Positions 19,676-28,167 of a DNA stretch of 64,000 bases are shown piece after piece. Origin of the DNA: Flavobacteriaceae bacterium UBA4022 (lineage in GTDB: Bacteria; Bacteroidota; Bacteroidia; Flavobacteriales; Flavobacteriaceae); contig DGAU01000003.1 of the NCBI GenBank assembly GCA_002384055.1, positions 5,528 to 69,527 on the forward strand, given 5' to 3'. The position numbers and the translations under genes were made by a program. The stretch's first letter is position 1; each line of letters starts with the position of its first letter. Below the pieces are notes generated by a model. That model was not told the origin of the DNA, ran no database searches, and saw only the letters and a program-made list of their open reading frames with translations.

Positions 19676-21325
19676 ATGACCCTTATTTCATTTTTAGGCT
19701 TCACCATTCTGGTTGCCATAATCGCGTACCTTTCTGCTCGCAAAACCAACGAAAAAACTGCCGATGGGTATTTTCTTGGTGGCCGGAGTCTTACGGCGGG
19801 AGTCATTGCTGGATCGCTGCTCTTAACCAACTTATCCACCGAACAAATCGTTGGCCTGAACGGTTCTGCCTACGAAAGCGGTTTGTCTGTTATGGCCTGG
19901 GAAACTTTAGCCGCAATTGCCATGGTCGTCACTGCTTTGTTTTTATTGCCACGCTATCTTAAGGGAGGCATCACCACGGTACCTCAGTTTTTGGCCAAGC
20001 GCTTCGACACATCTACAAGGACCATTACCTCAGCCTTGTTTTTGACCGGCTATGTCGTGGTATTACTGCCTGTTATACTTTATTCCGGTTCGGTCGCCAT
20101 CAGCGGTATGTTTGGCATCCCAGAGGCATTTGGCATAACAGAATCTCAATCAATTTATTTGTGCGTATGGGGTATCGGCCTCATTGGCTCGGTATATGCT
20201 GTCTTTGGTGGGCTTAAAGCTGTAGCGGTGTCCGATAGCATCAATGCCATTGGGTTACTTATAGGCGGAATCCTTATCCCTGTATTTGGGCTTATGGCCA
20301 TCGGTGATGGTAGCCTGATGGATGGGCTTATGGTTCTTGGCTCAGAACATCCCGAAAAACTAAAATCCATGGGAGAGCGCACAGACCCTGTTCCGTTCTA
20401 TACCTTATTTACAGGAATGATGCTCGTCCAGTTGTTTTATTGGGGAACCAATCAGCAAATTATCCAACGGGCCCTTGGGGCGAAGAACCTTCAAGAAGGC
20501 CAAAAAGGACTGCTTCTAGGTTCGTTCATTAAAATATTAGGGCCAATCATCGTAGTCCTTCCAGGAATTATTGCCTATCATATGTTTCCCAATTTATCTT
20601 CGGTAGATCAGGCCTATCCCAAACTGGTTGCGGCCGTCTTACCCCCTGCTCTATTAGGCTTTTTCGCAGCCGTGATCTTTGGCGCCATATTGAGCTCGTT
20701 CAATAGTGTCCTAAATAGTTCTGTGACTTTGTTCGGTGTTGATATTTACAAGCAGCACATTAATCCAGAAGCCGACGAGGCAAAGGTGGTACATCAAGGG
20801 AAGCGTTTTGGTATTGTGTTGGCCATAGGGGCCATGTTTATAGCTCCAATGATTGCCAATGCCGGAAGTCTTTTTGACTACCTCCAAGAAATTAATGGGA
20901 TCTATTCCATTCCAATCTTGACCATTATTGTGGTGGGCTACACGACCAAAAGGGTTCCTGCCATTGCTGCCAAAATAGGCTTGCTTTCGGGATCCATTCT
21001 TTATATCATCAGTCAATTCATCATGAAGCCACACTTTGTGGGCCAAGCACTAGACCAAGCCAAAGCTAATGGCATTACAGATCCAGCAGCCTTATCCATT
21101 ATTGAATCACAAGGGTATTTTGGTCTTCACTTTTTGGATGTTATGGCGATTTTGTTTGTCCTGAATGTGTTGATCATGTTATTGATTGGACGCCTATACC
21201 CCAGAGCAGAAGCATTTGAGCAAGTGTATACCAAACAGGTCGACATCACCCCTTGGCAGCCCGCCAAATTTGTTGGGTCATTAATTGTGCTTATTGTGGT
21301 GATGATCTATATTTATTTTAGTTAG
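19676..21325 (+). CDS. Sodium:solute symporter (SSS family)
   Basis: Inner-membrane SSS-family transporter (549 residues, about 14 helices) related to the vSGLT/YidK branch. Visible hallmarks are the ARKTNEKTADGYFLGGRSL segment after helix 1, SLLLTNLSTEQIVGLNGSAY in helix 2, and F-G-A-I-L-S-S-F-N-S in the sodium-site helix. It follows the sugar kinase by 10 bases and completes a sugar uptake operon with two different transporters, one in the proton-driven and one in the sodium-driven family. Substrate probably a monosaccharide. Confidence 0.85.
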   Translation: MTLISFLGFTILVAIIAYLSARKTNEKTADGYFLGGRSLTAGVIAGSLLLTNLSTEQIVGLNGSAYESGLSVMAWETLAAIAMVVTALFLLPRYLKGGITTVPQFLAKRFDTSTRTITSALFLTGYVVVLLPVILYSGSVAISGMFGIPEAFGITESQSIYLCVWGIGLIGSVYAVFGGLKAVAVSDSINAIGLLIGGILIPVFGLMAIGDGSLMDGLMVLGSEHPEKLKSMGERTDPVPFYTLFTGMMLVQLFYWGTNQQIIQRALGAKNLQEGQKGLLLGSFIKILGPIIVVLPGIIAYHMFPNLSSVDQAYPKLVAAVLPPALLGFFAAVIFGAILSSFNSVLNSSVTLFGVDIYKQHINPEADEAKVVHQGKRFGIVLAIGAMFIAPMIANAGSLFDYLQEINGIYSIPILTIIVVGYTTKRVPAIAAKIGLLSGSILYIISQFIMKPHFVGQALDQAKANGITDPAALSIIESQGYFGLHFLDVMAILFVLNVLIMLLIGRLYPRAEAFEQVYTKQVDITPWQPAKFVGSLIVLIVVMIYIYFS

Positions 21326-21330
21326 TCACA

Positions 21331-21376
21331 ATCCCCCAGCCTCGTAAAGACCTCCGTGCATCATGGGGGTTTTTTC
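21331..21376 (+). terminator. Possible terminator after the symporter gene
   Basis: CCCCCA (21333-21338) can pair with TGGGGG (21364-21369) just before TTTTTT. The loop is about 25 bases, longer than usual, so this is only a candidate. It would separate the sugar operon from the arsenosugar genes. Confidence 0.4.
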
Positions 21377-21465
21377 ATTGGGCCTACTTGGTGTTTTGGC
21401 ACTGATGTTGCTATCTTTATCCAGAAGGAGTGCCGATGCTCCCAGAGTAAAATTTTATCTTTATT

Positions 21466-21795
21466 ATGTCTTACTACGACCCAAAAGACCTGCGTAAATT
21501 CAAGGACATCACCCAATGGAGTGAGGCGCTTGGTCATAAGTTTTTTGATTATTACAATGCTGTTTTTCAAGAAGGCGCATTGACCCCGCGCGAAAAATCA
21601 CTCATCGCCCTGGCCGTGGCCCACACCGAAATGTGCCCTTATTGTATCGATGCCTATACAGAAGACGGTCTCAAGCGGGGTATTACTAAAGATGAAATGA
21701 TGGAAGCCGTGCATGTGGGCGCCGCAATCAAAAGTGGGGCATCACTGGTTCATAGTGTCATGATGATGAACAAAGTCAACAAACTAGACGCCTAG
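21466..21795 (+). CDS. Arsenosugar biosynthesis-associated AhpD-like protein
   Basis: Small all-helical carboxymuconolactone decarboxylase/AhpD-fold protein (109 residues). It carries the redox motif C57-P-Y-C60, preceded by HTEM as in AhpD-type proteins, but the histidine expected four residues after the second cysteine in AhpD is a tyrosine (CIDAY). Proteins of this type are recurrent first genes in bacterial arsenosugar loci and are described as peroxidase-like. It precedes arsS by 5 bases. A thiol redox role, for instance reducing a pentavalent arsenical to the form the next enzymes need, is my inference. Confidence 0.82.
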   Translation: MSYYDPKDLRKFKDITQWSEALGHKFFDYYNAVFQEGALTPREKSLIALAVAHTEMCPYCIDAYTEDGLKRGITKDEMMEAVHVGAAIKSGASLVHSVMMMNKVNKLDA

Positions 21796-21800
21796 AGAGA

Positions 21801-22865
21801 ATGACCAAAGTAAAAGGACAATCGCTACACAAACAATCCAATCCCCTAGCTGATGCCACGCATCAGCTAAAGATACTGGCCGAAGGCCCATTCAAAAATG
21901 GGGACTTACCGCTTTTTAAGGAGCGTATTCATCAGAGTTTAGGACAACCCCTTGTCGCCAAGAAACTAGAGATTCTGCAGATTAATGTGGGGTATATGTG
22001 CAACCAAGTTTGTGACCACTGTCATGTCGATGCTGGGCCCGACCGCAAAGAAATCATGACCCGAGCGACGATGGAGCAATGCCTAGAAGTCATCAAGACC
22101 ACCAAGGCCCAAACACTCGATCTCACCGGTGGTGCGCCAGAAATGAATCCTAATTTTCGTTGGTTTGTGGTGGCCGCGCGCAAAGCCGGTATCCAAGAAA
22201 TCATTGTGCGCAGTAATCTGACCATCATCAGAGCGCATAAGAAATACCACGACCTTCCTGATTTTTTTAAACAACACAATATCCATGTCGTGAGCAGCAT
22301 GCCCCACTGGACTAAGGACAAAACAGACAAACAGCGTGGTAGCGGTGTTTTTGAGGCCTCTATTGAAGCCCTTAAACAACTCAATGCCGTGGGCTACGGA
22401 CAGCCCAATAGCGGCCTGCAATTGGATTTGGTGTACAATCCAAGTGGTGCTTTTTTGCCCGCAGATCAAAACGATTTGGAAGCTGACTTCAAGCAAAGAC
22501 TGCGCAGCGACTTTGGTATTGAATTCGGTCAACTCTTTGCCATCACGAATTTGCCGATATCTAGATTCTTGGATTTTCTCATTGCCAGTGATAATTACCA
22601 AGACTATATGTATCGCTTGGTCGATGCTTATAATCCCGCTGCTGCCCAAAGTGTTATGTGCACCAACACCCTCTCCGTTTCTTGGGACGGCGCATTATAT
22701 GATTGTGATTTTAATCAAATGCTGCAATTGCCCGTTGCTGGGTCTGTACGGCATATTGCGCATTACCAAGAGTCCCTTATGGAAGGACGTAAAATCAAGG
22801 TCTCACAACACTGCTATGGCTGTACCGCCGGAGCAGGAAGCAGCTGCCAAGGTAGCGTGGCTTAA
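21801..22865 (+). CDS. arsS: Arsenosugar biosynthesis radical SAM protein ArsS
   Basis: Radical SAM enzyme (354 residues). The [4Fe-4S] motif is C67-x3-C71-x2-C74 and the C-terminal domain has further conserved cysteines (VMCTN, YDCDF, HCYGCTAGAGSSC) typical of this family and likely to hold an auxiliary cluster. In characterised systems ArsS joins a dimethylated arsenical to the 5'-deoxyadenosyl group of SAM, giving 5'-deoxy-5'-dimethylarsinoyl-adenosine, the precursor of arsenosugars. Here it lies in one transcription unit with arsM and the two arsenosugar-type glycosyltransferases, which makes the family assignment firm. Confidence 0.92.
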   Translation: MTKVKGQSLHKQSNPLADATHQLKILAEGPFKNGDLPLFKERIHQSLGQPLVAKKLEILQINVGYMCNQVCDHCHVDAGPDRKEIMTRATMEQCLEVIKTTKAQTLDLTGGAPEMNPNFRWFVVAARKAGIQEIIVRSNLTIIRAHKKYHDLPDFFKQHNIHVVSSMPHWTKDKTDKQRGSGVFEASIEALKQLNAVGYGQPNSGLQLDLVYNPSGAFLPADQNDLEADFKQRLRSDFGIEFGQLFAITNLPISRFLDFLIASDNYQDYMYRLVDAYNPAAAQSVMCTNTLSVSWDGALYDCDFNQMLQLPVAGSVRHIAHYQESLMEGRKIKVSQHCYGCTAGAGSSCQGSVA

Positions 22866-22875
22866 CAAAAAAAAT

Positions 22876-23376
22876 ATGAAGTATCTCCTAATTTTTATGA
22901 TTCTATTGACGGGTCAAAGTATTTGGTCTCAAGAACCCTTTGCCCCTGTTTTGGAACGCTATAACAGAAACTTGATTCCCTATATTTCTGTCACAGAAGC
23001 CGCTGTGTTTCAAAATACGCAAATGGCCTATTTTTTGGATGCGCGATCTCGCGAGGAATTCGACGTCAGTCATATTTCTGGGGCTTATTTTATTGGAGAA
23101 AAGCCTCTTGCTCAAAGTGAATTGGACAAGATCATCACTGATCCCGATCGGCCGATTGTTGTTTACTGTTCTATTGGTGTGCGTTCCGAAACCAGTGGCG
23201 CCCAAATTAAAGCCCTTGGCTTCCCGCACGTACTTAACCTTTATGGGGGTATTTTTGAGTGGAAAAACACACAACATCCTGTCGTAAACACCCATCAAAA
23301 CCAAACCGATAGCATACACACCTACAACAAGCGCTGGAGTGTATACCTCGGGCAAGGCATCAAAATATATGAGTAA
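22876..23376 (+). CDS. Exported rhodanese-domain protein of the arsenosugar operon
   Basis: A 166-residue protein with a signal peptide (1-18, ending IWSQ) and one rhodanese domain (about 35-135). The active loop is C98-S-I-G-V-R-S, with the catalytic cysteine intact. I start it at the ATG at 22876 after an A-rich stretch. Rhodaneses transfer sulfane sulfur or, in relatives, handle arsenate as a substrate analogue. Export places it in the periplasm, while ArsS and ArsM are cytoplasmic, so it may act on secreted or incoming arsenicals, perhaps generating thio-arsenicals. That role is speculative. Confidence 0.8.
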   Translation: MKYLLIFMILLTGQSIWSQEPFAPVLERYNRNLIPYISVTEAAVFQNTQMAYFLDARSREEFDVSHISGAYFIGEKPLAQSELDKIITDPDRPIVVYCSIGVRSETSGAQIKALGFPHVLNLYGGIFEWKNTQHPVVNTHQNQTDSIHTYNKRWSVYLGQGIKIYE

Positions 23377-24028
23377 CCGCAACGCGCCTTTTGACCCCGA
23401 TTTTGTGCGACCCATTGCTGAGGCCAGCAATAAACAACTGCTGATTATTTTTTGTAAAAACCCAGTCATTGGTCAGTGCAAGACACGCCTAGGGGCTACT
23501 CTCGGGGATGAGTCCGCCCTAGCCATTTACCATTTTTTATTGCAACACACGGCAAATGTCTGCAGGTTAGTTCCGGTCCAAAGAAGGGTTCTTTATAGCC
23601 ACAAGGTAGCCGGGCAAGATTGTTGGCCTGAAGACATTTTCGAAAAAAATATACAACAAGGAGAAGACCTTGGCCAACGAATGGCCCAAGCCTTTGCCGA
23701 TGGATTTACCCAAGGCTACACCAATATTGTATTGATCGGCACAGACTTATATGATATAGATGCCCCGCTCATCGGCCAGGCCTTTGAGGCTTTGAAAACA
23801 AAAGACATGGTTGTCGGCCCAGCAGAAGATGGGGGCTATTACCTGATGGGGCTCAACCATTTAAATTCAGAATTATTTAACAATAAAAACTGGGGAACCG
23901 CTTCGGTTTTGCGAGATACTTTGAGTAATTTACATCCTGAAAGTTACCATTTGTTACCCCTACGCAACGATATAGATACCGAAGCAGATTTACACCCAAT
24001 AGATATATTTAAACCCTTCTTAAAATGA
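23369..24028 (+). CDS. TIGR04282-type arsenosugar glycosyltransferase (DUF2064)
   Basis: Nucleotidyl/glycosyltransferase-like protein (219 residues) of the DUF2064 group found in arsenosugar loci. Motifs: FCKNPVIGQCKTRLG (28-42) at the nucleotide-binding site, GTDLYDID for metal/sugar binding, and GPAEDGGYYLMGL. The start at 23369 overlaps the rhodanese gene by 8 bases; an upstream ATG at 23339 would give a longer N-terminus deep in that gene and is less likely. It presumably acts with the second glycosyltransferase (27423-28124) in building the glycoside part of arsenosugars. Confidence 0.85.
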   Translation: MSNRNAPFDPDFVRPIAEASNKQLLIIFCKNPVIGQCKTRLGATLGDESALAIYHFLLQHTANVCRLVPVQRRVLYSHKVAGQDCWPEDIFEKNIQQGEDLGQRMAQAFADGFTQGYTNIVLIGTDLYDIDAPLIGQAFEALKTKDMVVGPAEDGGYYLMGLNHLNSELFNNKNWGTASVLRDTLSNLHPESYHLLPLRNDIDTEADLHPIDIFKPFLK

Positions 24029-24849
24029 AACCACAACTCATAAAGCTCGTTCAAGAAGCGACTGATTTTCTCAAAGAACGCGGTTTTGATCAGCCAGAAG
24101 TCGGTATTATTTTGGGTACCGGCTTGGGACATCTCATTGATTCGGTAGAGGTCATTAAAGAAGTGCATTACAACCTCATTCCGTACTTCCCAACCGCTAC
24201 TGTCGAATTTCATAAAGGCAAGCTGATATTTGGCGTTTTAGGCGGAAAAAAGGTAGTGGTCATGCAGGGACGATTTCATCTTTATGAGGGCTATAGCCAA
24301 GAAGATGTTACTTTTCCGGTTCGGGTCATGCACCAGCTCGGAATCAAAAAATTATTGGTCAGCAATGCCTCAGGCGCCTTGAATTTAGCCTTCAAAAAAG
24401 GAGAAATGATGCTTATCGACGACCATTTGAATCTACAGGGGTCTTCTCCGTTGGCTTTTCACGGTGTCGAACATATGGGCGAGCGATTTGTTGATATGAA
24501 TAGGCCTTATGACCCCGCCATGAACCAACAAATCACTCAGATTGCCGAGCAACTCAATATTCGATTACATCGCGGGGTCTATGTCGGAGTCCTGGGCCCT
24601 CAATTAGAAACACGGGCCGAATACCGATTTTTGCGTCTGGTGGGCGGCGATGCCGTCGGCATGAGTACCATCCCTGAAGTGATCGTTGCCAACCATCTGT
24701 CATTGCCGGTTGCTGCAATATCTGTCCTGACAGACGAATGCGATCCAGATCATTTGGCACCTGTCGACATTAATGATATCATTGCCCAGGCCAAAAAAGC
24801 AGAACCGGACATGGTTCAGCTGTTTTCTAAATTAATTGAACAGCTTTAA
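24025..24849 (+). CDS. Purine nucleoside phosphorylase (PNP/MTAP family) in the arsenosugar operon
   Basis: Trimeric-type (family 2) phosphorylase of 274 residues, overlapping the previous gene by ATGA. It shows the GTGLG phosphate loop (31-35), SNASGALN (113-120), E195 in LET (equivalent to human PNP Glu201) and DAVGMSTIPEV (209-219). Where 6-oxopurine PNPs have Asn243 this protein has Asp237 (LTDECD), as in methylthioadenosine phosphorylases that prefer 6-aminopurines. That, and its place between arsS and arsM, suggests phosphorolysis of dimethylarsinoyl-adenosine to adenine and an arsenoribose-1-phosphate. General purine salvage is the alternative. Confidence 0.85.
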   Translation: MKPQLIKLVQEATDFLKERGFDQPEVGIILGTGLGHLIDSVEVIKEVHYNLIPYFPTATVEFHKGKLIFGVLGGKKVVVMQGRFHLYEGYSQEDVTFPVRVMHQLGIKKLLVSNASGALNLAFKKGEMMLIDDHLNLQGSSPLAFHGVEHMGERFVDMNRPYDPAMNQQITQIAEQLNIRLHRGVYVGVLGPQLETRAEYRFLRLVGGDAVGMSTIPEVIVANHLSLPVAAISVLTDECDPDHLAPVDINDIIAQAKKAEPDMVQLFSKLIEQL

Positions 24850-24859
24850 ATTCTCTTAT

Positions 24860-25828
24860 ATGAGCTATTTGGACACCACACACGACGTTTATAAAGAGGC
24901 TGCACTTACGCCCAATGTTGGCTTGTGCTGCACAACCAATCCCGTTTGGGAGTTGCCAGGGTTAAAGATCCCCACGATCATGCAAGAGATGAATTATGGT
25001 TGTGGCTCTACGGTGCATCCGCGCGACTTGGCCCACCAACCCAAAATACTCTATGTCGGTGTAGGTGGCGGGATGGAATTACTTCAGTTTGCCTATTTCT
25101 CACGTCAAAAAGGGGGCGTCATTGGCATTGATGTGGTCGATGAAATGCTCGAAGCTTCAAAAAAGAACTTTGTTGCTGCCCAGGCCATGAATCCATGGTT
25201 CCAAAGTGACTTTGTCACCCTAAAAAAAGGGGACGCATTAAACTTACCTCTAGCGGATCAAAGCGTAGACGTCGCCGCACAAAATTGCTTGTTCAATATT
25301 TTTAAAGATCAAGACCTGAAAAAAGCCGTTGAAGAAATGTACCGCGTTTTGAAGCCGCACGGACGTCTGGTGATGAGCGACCCGACTTGCGAACAACCGA
25401 TGAGTCAAAATTTACGCAATGACGCGCGGCTCAGAGCACTATGTTTGAGTGGCAGCTTACCGATTGCGACCTACGTCAAAGCATTGACCGATGTCGGCTT
25501 TGGCACCATTGAAATTCGCGCACGAAAGCCCTACCGTATTTTGGACCCCGCGCACTACGAAACAGATGAATTACTTTATATTGAGTCCATTGAAGTCGCT
25601 GCGATAAAGGACCCAATGCCCGAAGACGGGCCCTGTATTTTTACCGGAAAAGCAGCCATTTATTATGGCCTAGAAGATTATTTTGACGACAAGAAAGGCC
25701 ACATATTAGTGCAAAATCAACCGCTGGCCATTTGCGATAAAACCGCTGCAGCGTTAGAAGAATTAAACCGAAATGATATTTTTATAAGTCCTTCTACCTT
25801 TCATTACGATGGAGGAGGCTGTTGTTAA
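24860..25828 (+). CDS. arsM: Arsenite methyltransferase ArsM (arsenosugar type)
   Basis: SAM-dependent arsenic methyltransferase (322 residues). I start at ATG 24860, 10 bases after the phosphorylase stop. Rossmann motif I is LYVGVGGGMELL (about 64-75), with GDALNLPLADQSVD and EMYRVLKPHGRLVMSD downstream. As(III)-binding cysteines are plentiful: C23-C24, C48 (YGCGS), NCLF, DPTCEQ and a terminal GGGCC. ArsM methylates arsenite stepwise; in this operon the dimethyl product feeds ArsS. It lies directly upstream of the sterol-desaturase-like gene, whose likely ribosome site (GGAGGAGG, 25811-25818) overlaps its last codons. Confidence 0.92.
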   Translation: MSYLDTTHDVYKEAALTPNVGLCCTTNPVWELPGLKIPTIMQEMNYGCGSTVHPRDLAHQPKILYVGVGGGMELLQFAYFSRQKGGVIGIDVVDEMLEASKKNFVAAQAMNPWFQSDFVTLKKGDALNLPLADQSVDVAAQNCLFNIFKDQDLKKAVEEMYRVLKPHGRLVMSDPTCEQPMSQNLRNDARLRALCLSGSLPIATYVKALTDVGFGTIEIRARKPYRILDPAHYETDELLYIESIEVAAIKDPMPEDGPCIFTGKAAIYYGLEDYFDDKKGHILVQNQPLAICDKTAAALEELNRNDIFISPSTFHYDGGGCC

Positions 25829-25830
25829 TT

Positions 25831-26715
25831 ATGGAATCGTACCTCGAGCTGATCATCGCCTCCTATCAGGGTTATTTTAATTACCTGACCAAAGAAATTA
25901 CCCAATGGTATTGGGGCAATTATTTTTATGGCCTGATCATTATCTCTTTGGTGGTTTGGGGCTTGGAAGTTATTTTTCCATGGCGTAAGGACCAATCCAT
26001 TTTTCGCAAAGACTTTTGGCTTGACACTTTTTATATGTTCTTTAACTTCTTTTTGCTCAATTTGATTGTACTCATTGCCCTGTCAGAGGCAACCGCCCGG
26101 GTTTTTGATGACCTTCTTGGAATGTTTGGTTTGGGGATGGTTAATATTGAGCTTTTTGATTTAGAAGCGCTGCCTTACGGACTCGGTTTATTGGTGTTTT
26201 TCTTGGTTAGTGATTTCGTTCAATGGAACACCCACAAACTGCTCCACCGCATTCCGCGCCTTTGGCAAATTCATAAGCTGCATCATAGCGTCAAGGAGAT
26301 GGGGTTTGCCGCCCATTTGCGTTACCATTGGTTGGAGCCTGTGGTTTATAAAGCATTGCTCTACATACCCATTGCGCTGATTGGTGGCCTGGACGCCAAA
26401 AATGTGGCTTTAGTTCATTTTTTCGCCATCACTGTAGGCCATTTGAATCACGCCAATTTGGGTTGGGACTATGGCCGTCTTAAATACATATTTAACAACC
26501 CCAAAATGCACATTTGGCATCATGCCAAAAACTTGCCCGATCATGCCCCTTATGGGGTCAATTTTGGGTTAACACTGAGTCTATGGGATTATCTTTTTGG
26601 GTCCGCTCATGTCCCTAAAGAGGGCCGAGACATCGAATTAGGCTTTCACGGAGATGAAGACTTTCCGAAAACCTTTATCCAGCAAGAATTTCACCATTGG
26701 CATCGCAAGTCATGA
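25831..26715 (+). CDS. Sterol desaturase / fatty acid hydroxylase family membrane protein
   Basis: Integral membrane diiron oxygenase of 294 residues with about four to five helices and the three histidine boxes of the family: HKLLH, HKLHH and, after HLNH, HIWHH. Start chosen at ATG 25831, two bases after the arsM stop and preceded by an unusually clear GGAGGAGG. Family members hydroxylate or desaturate sterols, ceramides and fatty acids. In an arsenosugar operon it may act on the lipid tail of an arsenosugar phospholipid or on the carrier lipid; the sequence cannot tell which. Confidence 0.85.
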   Translation: MESYLELIIASYQGYFNYLTKEITQWYWGNYFYGLIIISLVVWGLEVIFPWRKDQSIFRKDFWLDTFYMFFNFFLLNLIVLIALSEATARVFDDLLGMFGLGMVNIELFDLEALPYGLGLLVFFLVSDFVQWNTHKLLHRIPRLWQIHKLHHSVKEMGFAAHLRYHWLEPVVYKALLYIPIALIGGLDAKNVALVHFFAITVGHLNHANLGWDYGRLKYIFNNPKMHIWHHAKNLPDHAPYGVNFGLTLSLWDYLFGSAHVPKEGRDIELGFHGDEDFPKTFIQQEFHHWHRKS

Positions 26716-27413
26716 AAATACTGTCGGCTCTTGCAATCTTATTCCATTGCTTCCTAGGCCAAGCCCAGGCCATTGACCACAGCCTATGGGATGATTTATT
26801 GCAAGAGCATGTGACCTCAGAAGGGCAGGTAGACTATACAGGATTCCGTCAAGACTACGCCATATTAGCCCAGTACGTGGACCACCTAGAGCGCCTATTA
26901 CCTCAAGTACAAAAGAGCGATAAAAATGAGCAATTGGCATTTTGGATCAACGCCTACAATGCCTGTACAGTCCGCCTGATCTGCGATCATATGCCGATTT
27001 CCAGTATCAAAGATATTTCTCGACCATGGAAAAAAGTGGTGATGACTGCTGCTGACCGCTCCTATACCCTTGATGATATCGAACACAATATACTGCGCAA
27101 AATGAATGAACCACGCATGCATTTCGCTATCAACTGTGCTTCGATGTCTTGCCCCCAGCTGGCAAACCAAGCCTATCTAGGGCGCAAAATTGACAGGCAA
27201 CTCGAAACTGCTGCCCAAGGTTTTTTACGGGACACCTCAAAGAATATAATCGCGCCCAGCCAAATATTCTTGTCCAAAATATTTCTTTGGTTTCGAACGG
27301 ATTTTGGTACGACAACCGACCTGATACAGATGATCAACCAGCACACGGGATCCAGAGTGCCCGATAATGTTTCTATAACCTATTTGTCTTATGACTGGGC
27401 GCTCAACAACTAA
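26712..27413 (+). CDS. DUF547 domain exported protein
   Basis: Exported protein (233 residues) with a signal peptide (about 1-19, ending GQAQA) and a DUF547 domain recognised by FWINAYNACTVRLI and the later MHFAINCASMSCPQL segment with two close cysteines. Start at 26712 overlaps the hydroxylase stop (ATGA). DUF547 has no assigned activity. Proteins of this kind recur in arsenosugar loci, so a periplasmic function in handling or transporting the product is possible. Confidence 0.85.
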   Translation: MKILSALAILFHCFLGQAQAIDHSLWDDLLQEHVTSEGQVDYTGFRQDYAILAQYVDHLERLLPQVQKSDKNEQLAFWINAYNACTVRLICDHMPISSIKDISRPWKKVVMTAADRSYTLDDIEHNILRKMNEPRMHFAINCASMSCPQLANQAYLGRKIDRQLETAAQGFLRDTSKNIIAPSQIFLSKIFLWFRTDFGTTTDLIQMINQHTGSRVPDNVSITYLSYDWALNN

Positions 27414-27422
27414 AATTTAGCC

Positions 27423-28124
27423 ATGGCCATTGAGATTTCGGTAATCATTCCCACCTTCAACGAGGCCCCGAATATTGTCCAAACCATAACGGCTCTGCGC
27501 CATCGAGCAGCAAAAATAACCACTTTAGAAATTATCGTAGTGGATGGCGGCAGCACAGACGGCACTCAGGGTCTTCTCCAACAATTCGATGGTGTTCGCT
27601 GTCTCGCTGCCCCAAAAAAAGGCCGTGCCGCGCAAATGAATTTTGGGGCGCAAAACGCATTGGGCAACGTATTATATTTCCTTCACGCAGACACCATTAC
27701 GCCGCACGATTTCGATCTTTATATTATGAACTATATCGCGCCAGGGAAACAGGCTGGTTGTTTTCGGATGAAATTTGACACGGGTCATTGGTGGTTGCAG
27801 CTTGCTGGTTGGGGGACTCGTTTTCGCAAGAAAATTTGCCGTGGCGGCGATCAGAGTTTGTTTGTAACCAAAGCCCTTTTTCGCGACATTAATGGATATG
27901 ATGAGGCCTTCATTATCTGTGAAGACTTGGAAATCATCGATCGCCTGTGGACGGCAACCCATTTTGGTGTGCTCCCCAAATCGGTCATAACCTCGGCCCG
28001 AAAATATCAGCAAAAAGGCATCTGGACTTTGCAATACCACTTTTGGGTCATTCAATATTTATACCGCCGTGGGGCAAGTCCGGAAAGACTCTACGGCTAT
28101 TACCAGAGTAAGATCAAGTCGTAA
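27423..28124 (+). CDS. TIGR04283-type arsenosugar glycosyltransferase (GT2)
   Basis: Family 2 glycosyltransferase (233 residues). The nucleotide-sugar site shows VIIPTFNEAPNI near the N-terminus, VVDGGSTDGT, KKGRAAQMNFG and FLHADTI in place of the DxD, followed by GGDQSLFV and ICEDLEI in the acceptor region. This subgroup is a marker of arsenosugar clusters. It probably transfers a sugar or sugar-like aglycone unit onto the arsenoribose, in concert with the DUF2064 protein encoded at 23369-24028. Confidence 0.88.
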   Translation: MAIEISVIIPTFNEAPNIVQTITALRHRAAKITTLEIIVVDGGSTDGTQGLLQQFDGVRCLAAPKKGRAAQMNFGAQNALGNVLYFLHADTITPHDFDLYIMNYIAPGKQAGCFRMKFDTGHWWLQLAGWGTRFRKKICRGGDQSLFVTKALFRDINGYDEAFIICEDLEIIDRLWTATHFGVLPKSVITSARKYQQKGIWTLQYHFWVIQYLYRRGASPERLYGYYQSKIKS

Positions 28125-28139
28125 TAAGGTCAAAATTCG

Positions 28140-28147
28140 TACCTTTG
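28140..28147 (+). promoter_or_regulatory. -7 element upstream of the MerT-like gene
   Basis: TACCTTTG is a perfect Bacteroidota TAnnTTTG element 20 bases before the ATG at 28168. No clear TTTG lies about 19 bases upstream. It suggests that the MerT-like gene and the glycosyltransferases behind it can be transcribed on their own. Confidence 0.4.
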
Positions 28148-28167
28148 ATCAAGTCAAATAATACCTT

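Noticed and set aside
22336..23376. 346-codon frame spanning the end of arsS and the rhodanese gene
   Set aside because: Its first half is an out-of-frame reading of arsS; the real gene starts at 22876 with a signal peptide.
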